Shown here: positions 1-7,102 of the stretch, piece by piece
How the letters are laid out: each line of letters starts with the position of its first letter
How positions within the stretch are numbered: the stretch's first letter is position 1
Assembly: GCA_031274465.1 (NCBI GenBank)
Contig: JAISQC010000074.1
Coordinates: 1 to 13,106, forward strand
DNA: 13,106 nt
Source of the DNA: Synergistaceae bacterium
GTDB taxonomy: Bacteria > Synergistota > Synergistia > Synergistales > Synergistaceae
Direction: 5' to 3'
Notes under the pieces: model-generated
The model's database searches: none
Told to the model about the DNA's origin: nothing
What the model saw: the letters and a program-made list of their open reading frames with translations, nothing else
Made by a program: the position numbers and the translations under genes

Positions 1-1086
1 CTCGACCTTACGGAAGCCACGGTCTCGTTCAGCGGGGGCGACGTGAAGAGCGTCAAGACGAACGGAATGATCTCTCTGGGGAGGGCGCCCCGCACCGTAA
101 TGCAGTTCGACATCGAGCGGGTCATAGAATCGGCCCAGACCAACCTGTCCGTTCCCAGCGGGCGCATGATACTTCACACGATACCGGTGGAATATTCACT
201 TGACGGAAACAACGGCATCGACGATCCGTTGGGCATGACGGCCATGAGGCTCGATATAGTGCTGGAGTCCGTGATAGTTCCAGTCGCGATGGTGCAGAAC
301 GTCAGAAACTGCGTCGAAAAAGCGGGCCTGGAGGTCAGCGGGCTCGTGATAAAACCACTCGCGTCGGCCCTCGGCGCATTGACGCCCGAGGAAAGCGTAT
401 CGGGCTGCGTGGCCGTGGACATAGGCGGAGGCACTTGCGGAGTGGCGGTATTCTTGGAAGGTAGGCCGAAACACCTGGCCGTGATCCCGGCCGGCGGAGA
501 CCACATAACGAACGATGTCGCGTCCGTCTTGAAAATACCGCTCAACAAAGCCGAGGAGATAAAAAAGGAAGTCGATCTCTTCTCGAGGTCGGACCCGGGG
601 CAATCGGAAAACCTCGAGTTCGAGCACATGGGTCGCAATTACTCCTATTCGCTTTCTGAACTGACGGATATAGTGCAGTGCAGGGTGGAGGAATTGTTCT
701 CCGTCTATATAAAAAAAGAGATCGCCAATTCCGGGGTTTCCATGCTGCCGGCGGGAATGATACTGACGGGCGGCGGGTCGAAGAGCGCCGGAATCGATCA
801 GTACCTGTCCAGAATAATGAACATGCCGGTTCGGGTCTCGCTGCCGCTCGACTCAGGCCGGATGCCTCCGACCAGGAGCGGGGCGGAGTACACGTGCGCC
901 GCTGGCATAATCCGCTACGTGCTGGAGCAGGAGCGGGATCCTTTCCGCTTCATAGGGAACTCGATCGACCTTGCCCCTGTGGCGCAGACGGAGGGCGAAT
1001 GGGTGGAGCAGCCCACGAAAGCGGGCAAAGGGAAATGGCCGAACTTCATACAATTGATAATAAAATTGTTTAAGGAGCTGTTCTGA
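1..1086 (+). CDS. ftsA: Cell division protein FtsA, 5' truncated
   Basis: FtsA is an actin-like ATPase that tethers FtsZ filaments to the inner membrane and recruits the divisome. The reading frame is open from base 1, so the gene enters from the left; about 80 N-terminal residues (including the first phosphate-binding loop) are missing and 361 residues are visible. The GTG at 43 is an internal valine, not the start. Visible family features are the actin phosphate-2 motif VAVDIGGGTCGVAV (around 415-456), the segment VIPAGGDHITNDVA typical of FtsA, and a second glycine-rich ATP-site motif, ILTGGGSKSAG (around 760-795). The C-terminus, WPNFIQLIIKLFKELF, is an amphipathic helix matching the FtsA membrane-targeting sequence. 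It lies 77 bp upstream of ftsZ, the conserved order. FtsA identity is firm; only the 5' end is unseen. Confidence 0.96.
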   Translation, partial: LDLTEATVSFSGGDVKSVKTNGMISLGRAPRTVMQFDIERVIESAQTNLSVPSGRMILHTIPVEYSLDGNNGIDDPLGMTAMRLDIVLESVIVPVAMVQNVRNCVEKAGLEVSGLVIKPLASALGALTPEESVSGCVAVDIGGGTCGVAVFLEGRPKHLAVIPAGGDHITNDVASVLKIPLNKAEEIKKEVDLFSRSDPGQSENLEFEHMGRNYSYSLSELTDIVQCRVEELFSVYIKKEIANSGVSMLPAGMILTGGGSKSAGIDQYLSRIMNMPVRVSLPLDSGRMPPTRSGAEYTCAAGIIRYVLEQERDPFRFIGNSIDLAPVAQTEGEWVEQPTKAGKGKWPNFIQLIIKLFKELF

Positions 1087-1088
1087 CG

Positions 1089-1151
1089 ATGAATACTCCG
1101 ATGGACGGATATGCCAGGGACGCGTCCGAGCTTCCTGTCGCAGCTGGTTAG
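1089..1151 (+). CDS. Possible 20-residue small ORF between ftsA and ftsZ
   Basis: An ATG frame in the ftsA-ftsZ spacer encodes MNTPMDGYARDASELPVAAG and ends 12 bases before the ftsZ start. AAGGAG (1072-1077), inside the 3' end of ftsA, sits 11 bases upstream, a little far for an ideal ribosome binding site. The TAG stop lies at the 5' edge of the ftsZ ribosome binding site, so translation of this frame could couple ftsA to ftsZ. The MDGYA stretch recalls the MDGYAV motif of MoeA, but that is probably chance. No homologue is recognised; it may not be expressed. Confidence 0.2.
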   Translation: MNTPMDGYARDASELPVAAG

Positions 1152-1163
1152 GGGGAGTAGATA

Positions 1164-2411
1164 ATGCCGGAAATTTTTCAACTCGATACGCCAGGCCGCT
1201 CGAACCGCGAGGTGATAAAGGTCGTTGGGGTGGGCGGCGGCGGAAACAACGCGCTCAACCACATAATCCACGGCCGGGTCGGGGGCGTCGATTTCATCGC
1301 CGCCAACACGGACCACGCGCACCTGGACCTCATGGAGGCGCCCATCAAGATAATGCTGGGCAAGGAGCTGACAAGGGGGCTTGGCGCCGGAGCTGACCCC
1401 GTCGTCGGAAGAGACGCGGCGCTCGAGTCCAGGGACGAGATACGAGCCGCGCTCGAAGGGGCTGACATGATATTTCTTGCGGCAGGCATGGGCGGCGGGA
1501 CTGGCACCGGCGCGTCTCCGGTCATTGCGAGCATAGCGAAGGAAACCGGCGCCCTTGTAGTCGCTGTGGTCACGCGCCCTTTCTCGTTCGAGGGCCGAAT
1601 GCGGCTCGTGCATACCGAAGAGGGCATCGAGAAGCTGAAAGAGCAGGTGGACGCGCTCATAGTCATACCCAACGACAGGCTTCTTCAAATCGCCGACAAG
1701 AAAACTTCGCTGAACAAAGCCTTCGAGCTGGCCGACAACGTGCTTCACCAAGCGGTTCAGGGGGTTACCGACCTCATCCTTCGCCCCGGCACGGTGAACG
1801 TGGACTTTGCCGATGTGCGGACGATAATGAGCAACGCCGGGTCCGCCATAATGGGAATAGGGGAGGGATACGGCGAAAACAGGGTCGCCACCGCCGCCCA
1901 CAACGCCATCAACAGCCCGCTCATGGAGGTGCCGATGGTGGGCGCCAAGAGGGTCCTCTTCAACGTCACCGGAGGATCCAAGATAGGAATTCATGAAATC
2001 CACGAAGCGGCCACGATAATAAACAACGCCTCCGACAAGGAAGTGAACCTGATATGGGGGCAGATATTCGACCCGGACATGGAGGACATGGTGAGGATAA
2101 CGATCATCGCCACTGACTTCGACGAATCCGCGTCGGGCTATTGCGCCGCTCCGAAGGATGAGGCGCCGGACGAAGCCATGCCCGTAGCCAAAAACCTCGT
2201 CGGATCCGTCCAGGTTTCGCTCGCCGACGCTCCGTCCGCGCCCGAGCCAGCGCCGGTGGCTGCCGCTGGGCAGATGAAGGCGAGGCAGGACATGGGGGAG
2301 ACGGAAGTGAGGTTCTCGGACTCGGGCGAGGGCGGCGGGCTTTTCAACGCGCAGGGGCTGCCGCAGGACCAACTGGACATTCCCGCTTATCTCAGGAAGA
2401 AAAAGAAGTAG
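1164..2411 (+). CDS. ftsZ: Cell division protein FtsZ (tubulin-like GTPase)
   Basis: FtsZ polymerises with GTP into the cytokinetic ring that recruits the division machinery at midcell. The 415-residue product has the expected parts in order: the GTP-binding glycine loop VGVGGGGNN (residues 21-29), the tubulin signature GGGTGTG (110-116), and the T7 synergy loop NVDFADV (212-218), which contacts the next subunit's nucleotide. Then come a low-complexity Ala/Pro-rich linker (roughly 320-400) and the conserved C-terminal peptide LDIPAYLRKKKK (404-415), which binds FtsA and other partners; its tail is unusually lysine-rich. GGGGGAG at 1151-1157 lies 6 bases before the ATG and supports this start. 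It follows ftsA in the classical dcw order and is 36 bp ahead of a radical SAM gene. Length and motifs fit a complete, functional protein. Confidence 0.98.
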   Translation: MPEIFQLDTPGRSNREVIKVVGVGGGGNNALNHIIHGRVGGVDFIAANTDHAHLDLMEAPIKIMLGKELTRGLGAGADPVVGRDAALESRDEIRAALEGADMIFLAAGMGGGTGTGASPVIASIAKETGALVVAVVTRPFSFEGRMRLVHTEEGIEKLKEQVDALIVIPNDRLLQIADKKTSLNKAFELADNVLHQAVQGVTDLILRPGTVNVDFADVRTIMSNAGSAIMGIGEGYGENRVATAAHNAINSPLMEVPMVGAKRVLFNVTGGSKIGIHEIHEAATIINNASDKEVNLIWGQIFDPDMEDMVRITIIATDFDESASGYCAAPKDEAPDEAMPVAKNLVGSVQVSLADAPSAPEPAPVAAAGQMKARQDMGETEVRFSDSGEGGGLFNAQGLPQDQLDIPAYLRKKKK

Positions 2412-2447
2412 CGGCATGAGGGCTCAGGCGAATTTGAAGGCAAGCGT

Positions 2448-3953
2448 TTGGGGTTTGTGACGGATTGGGGCAGTTGGTCGGATTACAGGGCGCTGGAAAA
2501 TCCCACCGTCATCCTGCCGAAGGGAGGGGATATGCCATGCGCGCTTTTCTACCCCGCAGATTACTCGATAGGCATGGCAAACCTGGGGTTTCATTATATA
2601 TACAGGGCATTGCGCGAGCAAGGCGTGGCGGTGGAGCGTTTTTTCGCGTCTCCGATACGATACCGCTCGGTGGAGAAAGACACGCTGCTCGAGAGGTTTC
2701 CGCTGATACTGGGCAGCGTTTCCTACGAGGCGGACGTGCCGCTGTTCGCCAAATGGCTAGCGGAAGGGGGCATAAACCCATCGAGGAAAGCGAGGGGGCC
2801 TTCGAATCGCTCGCCGGTGATCGGCGCGGGCGGCGCGGTGACGTACATCAACCCGCTGATGCTGTCCGGAATCTGCGATTTCATCGTTTTGGGCGACGGG
2901 GTGGCGCAGGCCCGGTACTTGGTTGAGACGGCAAGGCGCGGGCTGCCAAGGGAAAAGGCGCTGGCCGCGCTGGCGGAAAACCGGTCCATATTCGTCCCGT
3001 CGATCCACGAGGCCGGCAGGCACCTGCTCGACATATCGAAAGGCGACATATCGGGCGATTACGGGCGCGGGACCTGGACAACGCCGCGAGCCGCATTTGG
3101 AAACACCCTGCTGCTCGAGCTCCAGCGCGGATGCGCCAGAGGATGCCGTTTTTGCACGCTTCCTTCGTGCTTCGGCCCCGCGAGAGTCAGGGGTGTGAGC
3201 CTGGTGAAGAGGGACATGATGGAATCGGGATTGGAGGGCGGCTTTGCCCAGATCGGCCTCGTAACGCCGGAAGCGGGCGATTACAAGGATTTGGACGAAT
3301 TGCTGGAATTCGCAGAGCGGCACGGCAAGGGGGTATCGTTTGCGTCTCTGAGGGCGGACGGGATCACGGAGCGCATGATGAGGGCGGTTTTGCGGGCAGG
3401 GAGGCATAGCCTGACCATAGCCCCGGAGACGGGCGACGACGGCCTCAGGGAACGCTGCGGGAAACGCTTCACGAACAGCCGCGTCATCGAGGCGCTCAAG
3501 ATGGCTTCTCAAATCGGCGCGAAAAACGCGAAGCTGTATTTTATGACGGGGCTTCCCGGGGAAACGGACGAAAACATCGTTTCGATATCGAGATTGTGCG
3601 CTTCCGCAAGGAACGAGACGGGATTGCGAATAACGGCCGCAGTGTCGCCGTTCGTCCCAAAACCGAGGACGCCGTGGGCAGGGGAGGAATTTGCCGGAGA
3701 GGAAAAACTAAAGCGCGCGCACTCGCTGCTGTCGAAGACGCTCAGAGGGGTTGCAGGCGTGAAGCTCCAAGTGGCCAGCATCAAAGAGGCGTGCATGGAA
3801 TACGCCATCTCGTGGGCCGGAGCGCCAGCGTCCGATTTTATCGCTGAGGCGGCTTTGAATGGAAATCCATACAGAGCGCTGAAAGGGATGGTTGACAAAA
3901 GAGAGGTCGGCTCGGAGTTCGCGAGGCTCGGCCTAGGGGGATTCCCACAATGA
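2448..3953 (+). CDS. Radical SAM protein with B12-binding-like N-terminal domain, function unknown
   Basis: The 501-residue product has an N-terminal Rossmann-like region (about 1-205) resembling the B12-binding-like half of uncharacterised radical SAM fusion proteins such as TIGR03960; the DYSIGMANLGFHYIYRAL stretch is typical. I see no DxHxxG motif, so cobalamin binding is not supported. A radical SAM core follows (about 215-420), with the iron-sulfur ligands CARGCRFC (Cys229, Cys233, Cys236), a strand ending in LTIAPETGDDGLRERCGKRF, and the motif TGLPGETDEN. The C-terminal 80 residues have no recognised domain. The start is a TTG with GAAGG about 7 bases upstream; GTG at 2457 is an alternative. 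An ATG at 2416 is out of frame and stops at 2460. It lies between ftsZ and a SPOR gene, 36 and 16 bp away, hinting at an envelope or tRNA/protein-modification role in the division operon, but the substrate cannot be read from sequence. Confidence 0.85.
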   Translation: MGFVTDWGSWSDYRALENPTVILPKGGDMPCALFYPADYSIGMANLGFHYIYRALREQGVAVERFFASPIRYRSVEKDTLLERFPLILGSVSYEADVPLFAKWLAEGGINPSRKARGPSNRSPVIGAGGAVTYINPLMLSGICDFIVLGDGVAQARYLVETARRGLPREKALAALAENRSIFVPSIHEAGRHLLDISKGDISGDYGRGTWTTPRAAFGNTLLLELQRGCARGCRFCTLPSCFGPARVRGVSLVKRDMMESGLEGGFAQIGLVTPEAGDYKDLDELLEFAERHGKGVSFASLRADGITERMMRAVLRAGRHSLTIAPETGDDGLRERCGKRFTNSRVIEALKMASQIGAKNAKLYFMTGLPGETDENIVSISRLCASARNETGLRITAAVSPFVPKPRTPWAGEEFAGEEKLKRAHSLLSKTLRGVAGVKLQVASIKEACMEYAISWAGAPASDFIAEAALNGNPYRALKGMVDKREVGSEFARLGLGGFPQ

Positions 3954-3969
3954 GAAAGGGGGCGCCTAT

Positions 3970-4674
3970 ATGGCTGCTACGTCGAGGAGAGCAAGAAACT
4001 ACAAGGAAAAGAGTTCAGTGTTTACGTTTGGGCATTTCGCGCTGCCGATCGCTGCGGTTATCGCGCTTGTCCTGCTGTTCGTGGGGGTGAAGCTGTTTTT
4101 CCTTACACCCCCCAAGAGAATCGGAGTCGAGGTAACGCGCGCGCCGGAGGCTTCGCAGGCCCAGTCAGGCGCGACGGCTGCCGCCGACGCGCCTGATTTC
4201 GAATTGGCCCCGCCACTGCGCGCGGCCGAGGGGATCGAGCTTTCAGGCCAGGAGCGGCCGGAGACGACGAATATCTCCATAGTGCTCGCTAGCCCGCTCA
4301 CGCAGACTGGCGCTGCCGCAAAGGCGACTTCGGGCAAAACAGCGGCTCAAGGCTCGAATGCGGCGACCCGCAGCCAGCCGCAGCGCGCGGCGCCGGCGGC
4401 AAAGACCGCTCCATCTGCCCAGCCCGGAAAGCCAAGCGCCAGCGCGAAGTGGGGGGTTCAGGTCGGCGCCTTCGTGAACGAAAGCAGCGCTTCCACGCTG
4501 ATGTCGGAGGTCTCGAAGCAGGGATACCAAGCAACAGTCAGCAAGGTCGATTCTTCGGGGAAGACCCTCCACAGGGTTCGGATAGGCGCGGGGGACACGA
4601 GGAATGCCGCCGAGACTCTGGCTGCCGAACTAAAGCAGAAAGGTTACCCGGTGTCGGTCGTTCCAATACTCTAG
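3970..4674 (+). CDS. Membrane-anchored SPOR-domain protein
   Basis: This 234-residue protein is built like a bitopic division protein. A short basic N-terminus (MAATSRRARNYKEK) is followed by one transmembrane helix (about residues 24-44, ALPIAAVIALVLLFVGVKLFF up to its end), a long Ala/Pro/Thr-rich flexible linker (about 50-155), and a C-terminal SPOR domain (about 158-234) starting WGVQVGAFVNESSASTLMSE. SPOR domains bind septal peptidoglycan strands stripped of stem peptides, so the protein should sit in the inner membrane with its SPOR domain in the periplasm at the septum. Position in the ftsA-ftsZ cluster fits. It is FtsN-like in architecture but too diverged to call FtsN or DedD. AAAGGGGG (3955-3962) gives a ribosome binding site 7 bases before ATG. 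Function beyond septal localisation is inference. Confidence 0.88.
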   Translation: MAATSRRARNYKEKSSVFTFGHFALPIAAVIALVLLFVGVKLFFLTPPKRIGVEVTRAPEASQAQSGATAAADAPDFELAPPLRAAEGIELSGQERPETTNISIVLASPLTQTGAAAKATSGKTAAQGSNAATRSQPQRAAPAAKTAPSAQPGKPSASAKWGVQVGAFVNESSASTLMSEVSKQGYQATVSKVDSSGKTLHRVRIGAGDTRNAAETLAAELKQKGYPVSVVPIL

Positions 4675-4690
4675 CAGGATTTGCGAAGAC

Positions 4691-4759
4691 ATGGGCATTA
4701 TAACGATTGCCGCGCCCGATATCGCCTTGGCGCGCGCGAAAGACGGAATCCCGCTATGA
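4691..4759 (+). CDS. Possible 22-codon upstream ORF (leader peptide) before moaA
   Basis: An ATG frame of 22 codons (begins MGIITIAAPDIALARA) starts 16 bases after the SPOR gene stop and ends at TGA 4757-4759. It covers the entire 5' arm of the hairpin at 4716-4794 and stops inside the 23-base loop. Its own ribosome binding site is weak (AGGA 4676-4679, 11 bases upstream). No homologue is recognised. If translated, ribosomes would open the hairpin next to the moaA start; if not, it is a chance frame in GC-rich DNA. Confidence 0.2.
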   Translation: MGIITIAAPDIALARAKDGIPL

Positions 4760-4794
4760 CGCCGCCTTTCGCGCGCGGCCTCGGCCGATAGCGG
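4716..4794 (+). promoter_or_regulatory. Long hairpin in the moaA 5' leader
   Basis: CGCGCGCGAAAG (4731-4742) and CTTTCGCGCGCG (4766-4777) form a perfect 12-bp stem around a 23-base loop. With small bulges the stem continues outward: GG 4729-4730 with CC 4779-4780, GCC 4724-4726 with GGC 4783-4785, TATC 4720-4723 with GATA 4787-4790, and CCG 4716-4718 with CGG 4792-4794. The total is about 24 pairs, ending 9 bases before the moaA ATG. No T-run follows, so it is not a standard intrinsic terminator. moaA has no good Shine-Dalgarno sequence, so the element may control moaA translation. Molybdenum-cofactor-responsive RNAs are known before moaA in other bacteria, but I do not recognise that specific motif here. 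Confidence 0.6.
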
Positions 4795-4803
4795 CCCTTT
4801 GGC

Positions 4804-5778
4804 ATGAGCATAATCGATCCGAGAGGGCGCCTCATAGATTACGCCAGAATATCGCTCACCGACAGGTGCAACTATCGCTGCGTCTACTGCATGCCGGAAG
4901 AAGGCGTCGCCCGGCTCTCGCACGGCGGGATAATGCGCTACGAGGAGATAATCTGGCTGGCGCGCGTCTTGGTGTCGCTGGGAGTAAGGCACATAAGGTT
5001 CACGGGCGGGGAGCCGCTCGTCCGAAAGGGCATGCCGGAATTTCTCCTCTCGTTCAGAAAAGAGTTTCCCGACATCAGGCTGTCTCTGACGACCAACGCG
5101 TCCTTGCTAGGCGAGGCGGCGCCGGTCATCGCCCGCGCGCGCCTGTCCGGCATCAATGTGAGCCTCGATACGGTCGATCCGGTCAAATTCTCCGCCGTGA
5201 CCAGAACCGGCGACATCCGCGACGTCTTCGGCGGGATAGAGGCCGCCGCCTCCTCCGGCATAAGCCCGATCAAGACGAACACGGTTCTGATGCGCGGCTT
5301 CAACGACGCGGAGCTGCCCGAGATATTGAATTTCGCGTGGAGCCTCGGGCTGATCCCCCGCATAATCGAGTTCATGCCTTTAAACGAAAGCCTCTGGGCG
5401 CGAGACTCTTTCATCGGCTCGGACGAGATAAAAAGCATTCTGAATTCGCTAGGCGATTGGAAGCCCGAGAAAACGGACAGCCAATATCCGCGCGGCCCGG
5501 CGAAATATTTCGCGGACCGCGCGACGGGGCGCAGAGTGGGTATAATAGAGGCGGTCTCCAACCATTTCTGCGAGAGCTGCAACAGGCTTAGGATCACGGC
5601 TTCGGGGAAATTCAGGGCGTGCCTCTTCAACAACAGGGAAATTCCCCTGCTCGGAATGGTGAGGGCGCGCGACCGGGACGCCCTGACACGGGCGATAACG
5701 GAGGGGATCGGCCTTAAGCCCGCAAAATGGACGCAGGCCAGCGACGGCGATGGCAATATGTCGGGAATCGGAGGGTAG
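4804..5778 (+). CDS. moaA: GTP 3',8-cyclase MoaA (molybdenum cofactor step 1)
   Basis: MoaA is the radical SAM enzyme that rearranges GTP to 3',8-cyclo-7,8-dihydro-GTP, the first step of molybdopterin synthesis, with MoaC acting next. The 324 residues show the N-terminal cluster motif CNYRCVYC (Cys22, Cys26, Cys29), the SAM-binding FTGGEPLVRKG (GGEP at 68-71), and the second iron-sulfur cluster that binds GTP, with Cys256, Cys259 and Cys273 in FCESCNRLRITASGKFRAC. The protein ends in the double glycine (SGIGG) that reaches into the MoaA active site. The start ATG follows an in-frame TAG at 4789-4791 and gives the normal N-terminus, SIIDPRGRLIDYARIS. There is no clear ribosome binding site; a long hairpin ends 9 bases upstream. 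moaC follows after 9 bp. All catalytic residues are present. Confidence 0.97.
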   Translation: MSIIDPRGRLIDYARISLTDRCNYRCVYCMPEEGVARLSHGGIMRYEEIIWLARVLVSLGVRHIRFTGGEPLVRKGMPEFLLSFRKEFPDIRLSLTTNASLLGEAAPVIARARLSGINVSLDTVDPVKFSAVTRTGDIRDVFGGIEAAASSGISPIKTNTVLMRGFNDAELPEILNFAWSLGLIPRIIEFMPLNESLWARDSFIGSDEIKSILNSLGDWKPEKTDSQYPRGPAKYFADRATGRRVGIIEAVSNHFCESCNRLRITASGKFRACLFNNREIPLLGMVRARDRDALTRAITEGIGLKPAKWTQASDGDGNMSGIGG

Positions 5779-5787
5779 GAGTATAAT

Positions 5788-6270
5788 ATGAACGGGTACA
5801 CGCATTTCGACGGCTCAGGCAGGCCTGTGATGGTGGATGTGAGCGCAAAGGAGCGGACTTTTCGCAGGGCGGTCGCGGAATGTTTCGTGGAACTGCCGGA
5901 AAACGTCGCCAGAGCCTTGAAGGATAGGGGAGTTTCAAAAGGCGACCCCATCAGCGTGTCGGAGCTTGGAGGGATAATGGCCGCCAAAAAAACGCCGGAC
6001 ATAATACCGCTCTGCCACCCAGTGAGCCTCGATCACGTCAGCGTGAAATGCGAGACGCAGGATGAGGGGAGGCTGCTTCGGATAGAGTGCGCGGCATCGG
6101 CCAACGACTCGACCGGAGTGGAGATGGAGGCATTGACAGGCGCGGCGGTGGCGGCGCTCGTCTTCTACGATATGTGCAAGTCGCTGGACAAAGGGATGAA
6201 AATCAGGGACATCAGGCTGCTCGAGAAATCCGGCGGGCGCAGCGGAAACTGGAACGCTCCGCAAAAATAA
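5788..6270 (+). CDS. moaC: Cyclic pyranopterin monophosphate synthase MoaC
   Basis: MoaC converts the MoaA product, 3',8-cyclo-7,8-dihydro-GTP, into cyclic pyranopterin monophosphate (precursor Z) in the cytoplasm; the family forms hexamers. The 160 residues contain the N-terminal motif MVDVSAKERTFRRA, the substrate-site segment KKTPDIIPLCHPVSLDHV with Lys67/Lys68 and His77, and TGVEMEALTGAAVAAL. YDMCKSLDKG carries Asp126 and Lys129, equivalent to E. coli Asp128 and Lys131. The C-terminus, LLEKSGGRSG, is typical. AGGAG at 5777-5781 overlaps the moaA stop and lies 6 bases before ATG, so the two genes are probably translationally linked. Length matches the family. Confidence 0.97.
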   Translation: MNGYTHFDGSGRPVMVDVSAKERTFRRAVAECFVELPENVARALKDRGVSKGDPISVSELGGIMAAKKTPDIIPLCHPVSLDHVSVKCETQDEGRLLRIECAASANDSTGVEMEALTGAAVAALVFYDMCKSLDKGMKIRDIRLLEKSGGRSGNWNAPQK

Positions 6271-6291
6271 TGATCGGGGAGAGCTAGTGGA

Positions 6292-7101
6292 ATGAGCCGC
6301 AAATCCAAAGTTCTGGGGCTTCATGACATAAACGCGGAAAAATGGCATAAACTCATTTACGTTCACCGCAACTCGCGCGGCGGCAGCTGCGTTAACGGAG
6401 AGGACGCGGTCCTGTCGATTCGCGCGGCGGGGGAGGAAGCCGGGGCCGGCGGGTTTGCGATCATCCTCCCGCCCGGCCTATGCGCGTCCGATGGCGACTT
6501 TCTAGCTGTAAATTCGGGCGAGACGATGCTTCGCGTCGAGGAAAACTCCCTCGTCCGGGTGGTCTGCCCCGGGTTCATCGGGGCGTCGAATGCCGTAGCG
6601 GCGATGCGGCCGATAAGCGCCGGGGTCCTGACGGTGAGCGACAAAGGCTCTCGCGGGGAGAGGGAGGACACAGCCGGGCCCGCGTTGAAGGACCTTGCCT
6701 CGGCAATCGGGGCTGTCGTCGAAAAAACCGGCATCCTGCCAGATGACAGGGCGGAGATAGCTCAAAAATTGATCGAGTGGTCAGATGCCGATGAATTGAA
6801 CCTCATATTGACGACAGGCGGCACAGGATTGTCCGCGCGCGACGTGACGCCTGAAGCCATTATGGACGTTCACGACAGAATATCCCCTGGCTTTGGGGAG
6901 GTTATGCGGGCGCGCGCGATGATGTACACCGAAAGGGGCTTTCTTTCCAGATGTCTGGCGGCAACCCGCAAAAAAACGCTCATAATCGCCTTTCCGGGGA
7001 GCGAGCGGGCGGTGAGGCAGTGTTTCGAGGCCATAGCCCCGGCCTTGCGGCACGGGGTGGAGACTTTGTGCGGTTGGGATTCTGAGTGTGGGGGGCACTG
7101 A
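6292..7101 (+). CDS. MogA/MoaB-family molybdopterin protein with extra N-terminal domain
   Basis: Residues about 107-263 form a MogA/MoaB-type domain, which in MogA adenylylates molybdopterin before metal insertion. Its marks are GVLTVSDKGSRGEREDTAGP, the TTGGTGLSARDVTPEA nucleotide/substrate loop (GGTG at 176-179), GFGEVMRA and the family ending LIIAFPGSERAVRQCFEAI. The first ~105 residues (begins MSRKSKVLGLHDINAEKWHK, later ILPPGLCASDGDFLAVNSGE) are extra compared with ordinary MogA of 170-195 residues. They look strand-rich and do not match the MOSC domain fused to MogA in some anaerobes. GGGGAGAG (6276-6283) sits 8 bases before ATG. The gene follows moaC by 21 bp and precedes rapZ by 1 bp. 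A molybdenum cofactor role is secure from family and neighbours; whether it works as MogA or MoaB, and what the N-terminal part does, is unknown. Confidence 0.88.
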   Translation: MSRKSKVLGLHDINAEKWHKLIYVHRNSRGGSCVNGEDAVLSIRAAGEEAGAGGFAIILPPGLCASDGDFLAVNSGETMLRVEENSLVRVVCPGFIGASNAVAAMRPISAGVLTVSDKGSRGEREDTAGPALKDLASAIGAVVEKTGILPDDRAEIAQKLIEWSDADELNLILTTGGTGLSARDVTPEAIMDVHDRISPGFGEVMRARAMMYTERGFLSRCLAATRKKTLIIAFPGSERAVRQCFEAIAPALRHGVETLCGWDSECGGH

Positions 7102-7102
7102 C

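Noticed and set aside
915..2417. A 500-codon minus-strand open frame opposite ftsA/ftsZ
   Set aside because: It mirrors ftsZ codon positions in GC-rich DNA, has no recognisable domain, and the plus strand encodes an unmistakable FtsZ.
2416..2460. A 14-codon ATG frame ending at the start of the radical SAM gene
   Set aside because: Its upstream ribosome binding site is weak and its peptide shows nothing; it is a possible leader but not supported well enough to list.
4731..4794. Reading the moaA leader hairpin as a transcription terminator
   Set aside because: The stem is strong but the following bases are CCCTTTGGC, not a T-run, and the next gene starts 9 bases later.
4707..5591. A 294-codon plus-strand frame overlapping moaA
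   Set aside because: Its translation is Arg/His-rich without domains, as expected for an out-of-frame reading of a GC-rich gene.
4938..6002. A 354-codon minus-strand open frame opposite moaA/moaC
   Set aside because: Antisense shadow with low-complexity Ser/Arg-rich translation; moaA and moaC on the plus strand have complete catalytic motifs.
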